DNA from: Morinoia aosen
Lineage: Eukaryota; Arthropoda; Malacostraca; Amphipoda; Talitridae
Assembly (NCBI GenBank): GCA_030386875.1
Contig: CM059578.1
Span: 24,351,009 to 24,415,008, forward strand
Length of the DNA: 64,000 bases
Direction: 5' to 3'
The translations under genes and the position numbers were made by a program. The notes beneath the pieces were generated by a model that had not been told where the DNA came from, ran no database searches, and saw only the letters and a list, made by a program, of their open reading frames with translations. Within the stretch, counting starts at the first letter, position 1; each line of letters opens with the position of its first letter. Below are positions 59,197-64,000 of this stretch, piece by piece.

Positions 59197-59779
59197 CCTT
59201 TACTTTCTACCGCTACTCAAATAAGCCTGCTACTTTCAATCGCTACTCAATTAAGCCTTTACTTTCAATCGCTACTCAATTAAGCCTTTACTTTCAATCG
59301 CTACTCAATTGACCCTTTACTTTCAATCGCTACTCAATTAAGCCTTTACTTTCAATCGCTACTCAATTGAGCCTTTACTTTCAATCGCTACTCAATTGAG
59401 CCTTTACTTTCAATCGCTACTCAATTAAGCCTTTACTTTCAATCGCTACTCAATTAAGCCTTTACTTTCAATCGCTACTCAATTAAGCCTTTACTTTCAA
59501 TCGCTACTCAATTGAGCCTGCTACTTTCAATCGCTACTCAATTGAGCCTTTACTTTCAATCGCTACTCAATTAAGCCTTTACTTTCAATCGCTACTCAAT
59601 TAAGCCTTTACTTTCAATCGCTACTCAATTAAGCCTTTACTTTCAATCGCTACTCAATTGAGCCTGCTACTTTCAATCGCTACTCAATTAAGCCTTTACT
59701 TTGAATCGCTACTCAATTGAGCCTTTACTTTCAATCGCTACTCAATTGAGCCTTTACTTTCAATCGCTACTCAATTATG
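59197..59779. repeat. 29/30-bp satellite, 20 units, with a duplicated five-unit block
   Basis: Units of CTACTCAATTAAGCCTTTAC plus TTTCAATCG. Variant junctions are AAG, GAG and GAC, and three 30-bp units carry GCCTGCTAC instead of GCCTTTAC (59226, 59516, 59662). The order GAG, AAG, AAG, AAG, GAG-with-TGC occurs twice in succession (units 7-11 and 12-16), so a 146-bp block was duplicated exactly. Confidence 0.95.
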
Positions 59780-60286
59780 CTTGCCACTTATGCATTTTCT
59801 CCACGTTTTTAAATTTTGAAGACACCTGAAGACAATCTCGTACACCTGCTGAAAATTCTGGTTAGCTTTGTGTTATCTGCATGCACTCAGCTTAGCTTTA
59901 TGCGTATTACGTTAACTCGGTCAGAATCATTTTGTGTTTACAGCGTGTTGGCCAAATTATTCCTGACAACCAGAAAGCGTTTATTTTTTGCAAAAAATAA
60001 AACTTGGAAAAAATAATATCCTTAGAAGAAAATATTCAATGATGAATAGAAAATGCATATGTATGCTCGTAGATAGGCAATCAGCGTTTTGGTCTTCCAT
60101 TGTGGTCTCTACGATGGAGAAATTGCAAACAGCCATTTGCGCAATGCCCGGCCTCGCGTAAAGTTTCAGTTCATAAAAGCGCATTAACCGAAACAGAATT
60201 TAGCGACAGGAACTGTGCAGCCTACTCTCATTTTGATACTCGAGTCCTTGCCATTAGACACCAGATAGAAGTGGAGGCAAATTGTT
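59780..60286. other. No gene recognised
   Basis: The frame 60100-60357 (85 residues, Cys/His/Arg-rich) runs into the 85-bp array. No domain was recognised, although HCEALVKQR and CNQ-like spacing give no known zinc-finger pattern. Confidence 0.35.
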
Positions 60287-60622
60287 GCATTCACTGTGAA
60301 GCTCTGGTGAAACAACGGTTCTTCATGATAGCGTTCCCATCTCGATGCCTCACATAATTAGAAGAATAGCTGCATTCACAGTGGAGCTGTGGTGAAACAA
60401 CGGTTCTTCAAGCTGGCATTCCCATCTCGATGCCTCACATAATTAGAAGAATAGCTGCATTCACAGTGGAGCTGTGGTGAAACAACGGTTCTTCAAGCTG
60501 GCATTCCCATCTCGATGCCTCTCATAATTAGAAGAATAGCTGCATTCACAGTGGAGCTGTGATGAAACAACGGTTCTTCAAGCTGGCATTCTCATCTCGA
60601 TGCCTCACATAATTACAAGAAT
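60287..60622. repeat. 85-bp tandem repeat, four units
   Basis: GCATTCACAGTGGAGCTGTG, AAACAACGGTTCTTCA, TCTCGATGCCTCACATAATT and AGAAGAATAGCT recur at 60287, 60372, 60457 and 60542, exactly 85 bp apart. The first unit is most diverged (ATTCACTGTGAAGCTCTGG, TGATAGCG) and lies at the end of the frame 60100-60357. The array may have grown from that segment. Confidence 0.92.
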
Positions 60623-62639
60623 CGTACAATCGAGTGGCATAAGCACACTACACGGAAATCTACCGAGTGCTGATAATCCAAATGCTCAGAGCTGACCACG
60701 ACTTTTCGTTTGTCTGTTGGCTCAAGCTTCGTGTTGCAGCTAACCACTTAAATTGTGTGGGCTTTCGAGAACCCACCTTCATATTCAGAGTTCAAAAAAG
60801 TATTTTCAAACCAAGGAGAAGCTTTTAAAATTAAAATCGCTTCGTAAATCGCTGAATACCTATGAAACTCTTGTATTCCTGTGTCAGCCCATGCACCTAA
60901 ACGTATAAAACATAACAGTTTTGATAGAAGTTCCTTAACACTTGTGAGTCATCGTGTATAATAACTGAAAACCAAGAAATGCTGGTATAGTTTCTTTCTG
61001 ATTTTTATTCGCACAACATGGCGGACTCGATTCGGGGAACTTCGCTGTCTGATGCAAATTGAATCTGAAAGTTACTTTAAAATGATGTTGCTTTCATTTT
61101 TCCATTCAATTCGAATTAGGTTTGGACTTTTCAACTTGCGCATTGAAACGCAGTCGATATAATTGCAGACAAGGTGTGAACTGCCGGTAAATTTCAATAA
61201 CCTTTCCATTTACGGCAAATAGAAACATGTCCATCACAGGGGTATTTTAATGGAGTCAATTATTTCATTTTATCATGATATCCTGTTCCTCAACACTCCT
61301 AAGAAAACACATCATCAAAATCCCTTTAAAACAAAAAAATATGTATATGCTAATCAAAATCCTAAGAATGACACGAATTCCCCCAATGCTTTGAGCTCAA
61401 GTAGAAATTTGTGTGCATAAGTGAATATTAGCAAACCTAATTACGCTTTGAGTAGCACTGCTTGTCTAAGGAATAAAGAAAGTAGTTGAAGGACAGCATT
61501 ATTGCTCTAAAGCTAACTGACTGGATCGCAGTTGAAGGACATTCGCATACCTAAAAGCCACATAAAATATTTATCAGCTATGCCACGAAATGAAACCGAA
61601 ATACATTGGAAAATGAATAGGACTCAAATCAAAAAGCGTATAGCCTAATTTAGAAGGTTTTAAACAACCAAACAGCGTTAATCGTGGTATCTCACATGTA
61701 CCAAGTTCAACGAAGAGTTCAGGAACTGTCTATTTTGATCCCTAACACATCTAATTTGCATCTGCAAAGCATTTTAAGAGCCGTTGAACGAGAGTCTCGT
61801 CTGCGCCGTGCCTGAGTTGCTCTTTGTTGATACAGAAGTTCGCATAACTTTGCCTCAGTCTCGTTTCTACAGCCAGCCCCGTATGCGGCGGACGACCTAA
61901 AAAGGCTTATAATTAAACAGAATTTGCAACTAAGACACCTAAACCTCGTTAAAAGTGCACAACTCAAGATCCTTGGCAGTCAAAATGTCGTTTCTTTTGC
62001 CCCAGATTCTCGACGAATGTTTAATCCTTGCTCAAAAACCAACAGATACCTCCATCAAGAAGAAACTAATTGGATCAATCCTACTCCTCAAAATGTGTGA
62101 CCCAAAAAACGTGTTATAATTAACAGACGGGCCCAAATGCCTCTGAGCAAATTCTTGCGCGTTTCGCAGCTTTATTGGGAGTCTTGGTTTGAAAGGGGAG
62201 CTCAAATGTTCAAGAAGAAATCTCGAATTCATTTGAGTGACGGCCCGAACAGAGATAGATATGCAGTCATTTAATTGTATATTTTATCTTGCAATTAAAC
62301 GCGATTGATGTGGTTTACTCTATTCAAATAGATCGAATTGGTAGGATTGGAGAATAAATTGTTAATCATTATAAACATTCAAGAATTTGGAATGACGTGT
62401 TAGCGATTAATTGATAACATGTGTTTAATCCGGGAGTTAATTTGATGTTTCCTTGAATTCTTTCGTTAAAAGTGAATGTAAATGAATGTGTAATTGTCGT
62501 GAAAGTGAATGTAAAAGTAAATGAGTAAACATTTAGATGTAAAACGTTGCAGTAGTGCATCAAGATATCCTTCATGTAAGTCAGGAGAGAAAACAGTGTT
62601 TAAATTTAATTTTAATTTTAGCTCCGTTTAAAATGTGAC
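60623..62639. other. No gene recognised
   Basis: Frames 61719-61967 and 62032-62232 (both minus) have no recognised domain. Positions 62470-62530 are a small GTGAATGTAAATGAATGTG-type minisatellite. Confidence 0.4.
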
Positions 62640-63560
62640 CAAAACTGGCGTAGAAAGTGTACTGTCGTCAGCAAAAAGTATGAACTTGAAAAATGAAGTA
62701 GATCTAACTATATCGTTGATAAAATCAAAAAGAGGAGAGGACTAAGGACAGATCCTTGTGGTACTCCACGGCTGATTGTCAGTAGTAGTGATTGTACGCC
62801 GGCAGTGGCAACGCATTGCATCTTATTGTTTAGGTATGATTTGAACTACTCATGTGCCACTTCTCTAATGCCATAACAGTGGAGTTTCGGTAGTAAAATG
62901 ATAATATCCCCGCAATCGATTGTTTTTCGAAAATCAAGGAACACGGAGAGAATAAGTTTTCCTTTATCTATAGTTGAATGGAGATATTTTGAATGAGTTA
63001 ATACAGCCTGTGTGGTTCATTTTTTAGAACGAAAACAATATTGTTCATAGAAAAATGATTATTGTTCAAACTTGGAAAACACCTTTCCACATTCAATTAT
63101 CTCGAATATTTTGCAAATAATTTGCAGCACAGAGACAGTCTAGAATTGTTAACGGAGGTTTTTTCACCAATTTTAAAAAAGGGGTTACTCTCGCAATTTA
63201 AAAGAGTTGGGAAGATACCTACAAGGAGCGACTAGGTTATAATATTGGATAAGAACGGTGCTTTTACATTAAGTATGACTTTAAGTACTATAGCTGAGAA
63301 CGTTTTTAAATTCACTTGATTTATTTTGTAAATTGTTTATGTACGCAATTAGAGCGGAGCAATTTGTAGGAGTAAAAAAAGTTGTGTTCACGTGATCCAC
63401 GTATTCCAATTGGTCAATATGTTCAGGCGTAATACTGTCAGCTATACTTTTTCCTATGTTTACAAAAATGTTAAAAGCGGTGGTAATATATTTTTCTCTG
63501 GATATTTTACATTATCTTGAACAAAGCACTCAATTGTTTTCGTAGCATTATTATTCGCTT
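62640..63560 (-). pseudogene. LINE reverse transcriptase remnant (CR1/Jockey-type)
   Basis: Translating the minus strand across shifting frames gives non-LTR reverse-transcriptase blocks in order. They are FNIFVNIGKSIADSITPEHI (63430-63475, the linker between endonuclease and RT), VGIFPTLLN..KIGEKTSVNNSRLS, NIVFVLK / YEQYCFR (63025-63050), LSVFLDFRKTIDCGD, ILLPKLHCYGIR, FKSYLNNKMQCV, GVPQGSVLSPLLFLI (62723-62769), then FINDIV and FKFILFADDSTLS (62648-62690). FADD is the catalytic motif. Frameshifts (one just after LLFLI) and stops make it dead. The endonuclease and the RT thumb region were not found, so it is truncated at both ends. The clade call rests on GVPQGSVL and FADDSTL. Confidence 0.88.
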
Positions 63561-63623
63561 TAGAACAAGAATTATGCAGGCGACAAGTTATTTTAATATC
63601 GATTCAAAATTAGGTGAATTTGC

Positions 63624-63666
63624 GCTATTATTTAAAGGCTACGACAGTAGCCTTTAAATAACAGCG
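63624..63666. repeat. Strong 20-bp-arm hairpin
   Basis: TTATTTAAAGGCTAC (63628-63642), loop GACA, GTAGCCTTTAAATAA (63647-63661) is a perfect 15-bp stem. Four more outer pairs (CGCT/AGCG) follow after one mismatch. It lies just outside the LINE remnant. Confidence 0.85.
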
Positions 63667-64000
63667 AACACAACTCAAAATCGAGCGAGCTCTAGTTTCT
63701 GACATGTTTTGTTTTGAGATTTTTCGGACAGATTCGTAGCATAATTTTTCGCGATCTCAGCGGACTCTAAAATCTTATCTTTATCGAAGTATTTGCAGCC
63801 TGTAATCGCCCTCGCGAGCCTCTCTATTTTAGATAGGTACTAAATCTGTCACCTGCGAAAGCCACCCGCCGAAATACTGCTAAATTTTTCCGCAAAATTC
63901 TGCCAAAATAACGCCAAAACGCCCGTAAAAAAGACAGTTCACAGAAAAAATACCCGTGATTTCCTGTACAGAAATACGCGGGGCATTTCGCCCTCCTTTC
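63667..64000. other. No gene recognised; GC-richer end of window
   Basis: The last 160 bases contain repeated CGAAATACTGC / CAAAATTCTGCC / CAAAATAACGCC / CAAAACGCCCG words, possibly the edge of another degenerate repeat cut by the window. Confidence 0.4.

Noticed and set aside
62369..62575. Phe-Thr repeat peptide
   Set aside because: It comes from a GTGAATGTAAATGAA-type minisatellite and has no coding signature.

Overview
The window is AT-rich (about two thirds A+T by eye) eukaryotic nuclear DNA with no operons, no ribosome-binding sites, no rRNA and no clear tRNA. The transposon mix is a GIY-YIG-bearing Penelope-like element, a CR1/Jockey-type LINE, Tc1, hAT and piggyBac-type DNA elements, and a tRNA-derived SINE candidate. 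Together with many short satellite arrays this points to an invertebrate animal, most likely an arthropod. That placement is inference; no host gene pins the species. Almost all small open frames are chance or repeat-driven, and no complete host protein-coding gene can be supported. One 97-residue frame at 1066-1359 weakly resembles the N-terminal dinucleotide-binding part of STEAP metalloreductases.

Layout. 0-10 kb: a 44-bp tandem repeat, a hAT-Charlie-like MITE with an exact 8-bp target duplication (3448-3680), a palindromic foldback element (5031-5142), and a 5'-truncated Penelope-like element on the minus strand (about 8200-9280) with recognisable RT C-terminus and GIY-YIG endonuclease. 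10-21 kb: an unrecognised frame open on both strands (11185-11752), a 35-bp repeat array, a 158-bp inverted repeat of possible Penelope-terminal origin, a 9-bp minisatellite, a second foldback copy, and a 272-bp TIR element with an exact 8-bp duplication (20376-20663). 21-42 kb: satellites with higher-order structure (55-bp units as 110-bp dimers at 25050; 22-bp units as 66-bp trimers at 38984), a 57-bp array beside a 65-bp array (33471-35035), and a decayed Tc1 transposase (35760-36475) split by a later insertion. 42-64 kb: a TIR element abutting a 31-bp array, a 1.87-kb array of about 53 nearly identical 35-bp units (43365-45232), a SINE candidate, a TTAA-flanked piggyBac-like element (50534-51357), a 29/30-bp array with an exact five-unit block duplication, an 85-bp array, and a LINE reverse-transcriptase remnant (62640-63560).

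How it works together: this looks like intergenic or large-intron DNA shaped by transposon insertion and by repeated local tandem duplication at many scales (9 to 255 bp). The most interesting signals are structural: satellites caught at different stages of homogenisation, satellites next to MITE ends or to other satellites, and hammerhead-like remnants at Penelope-type ends.
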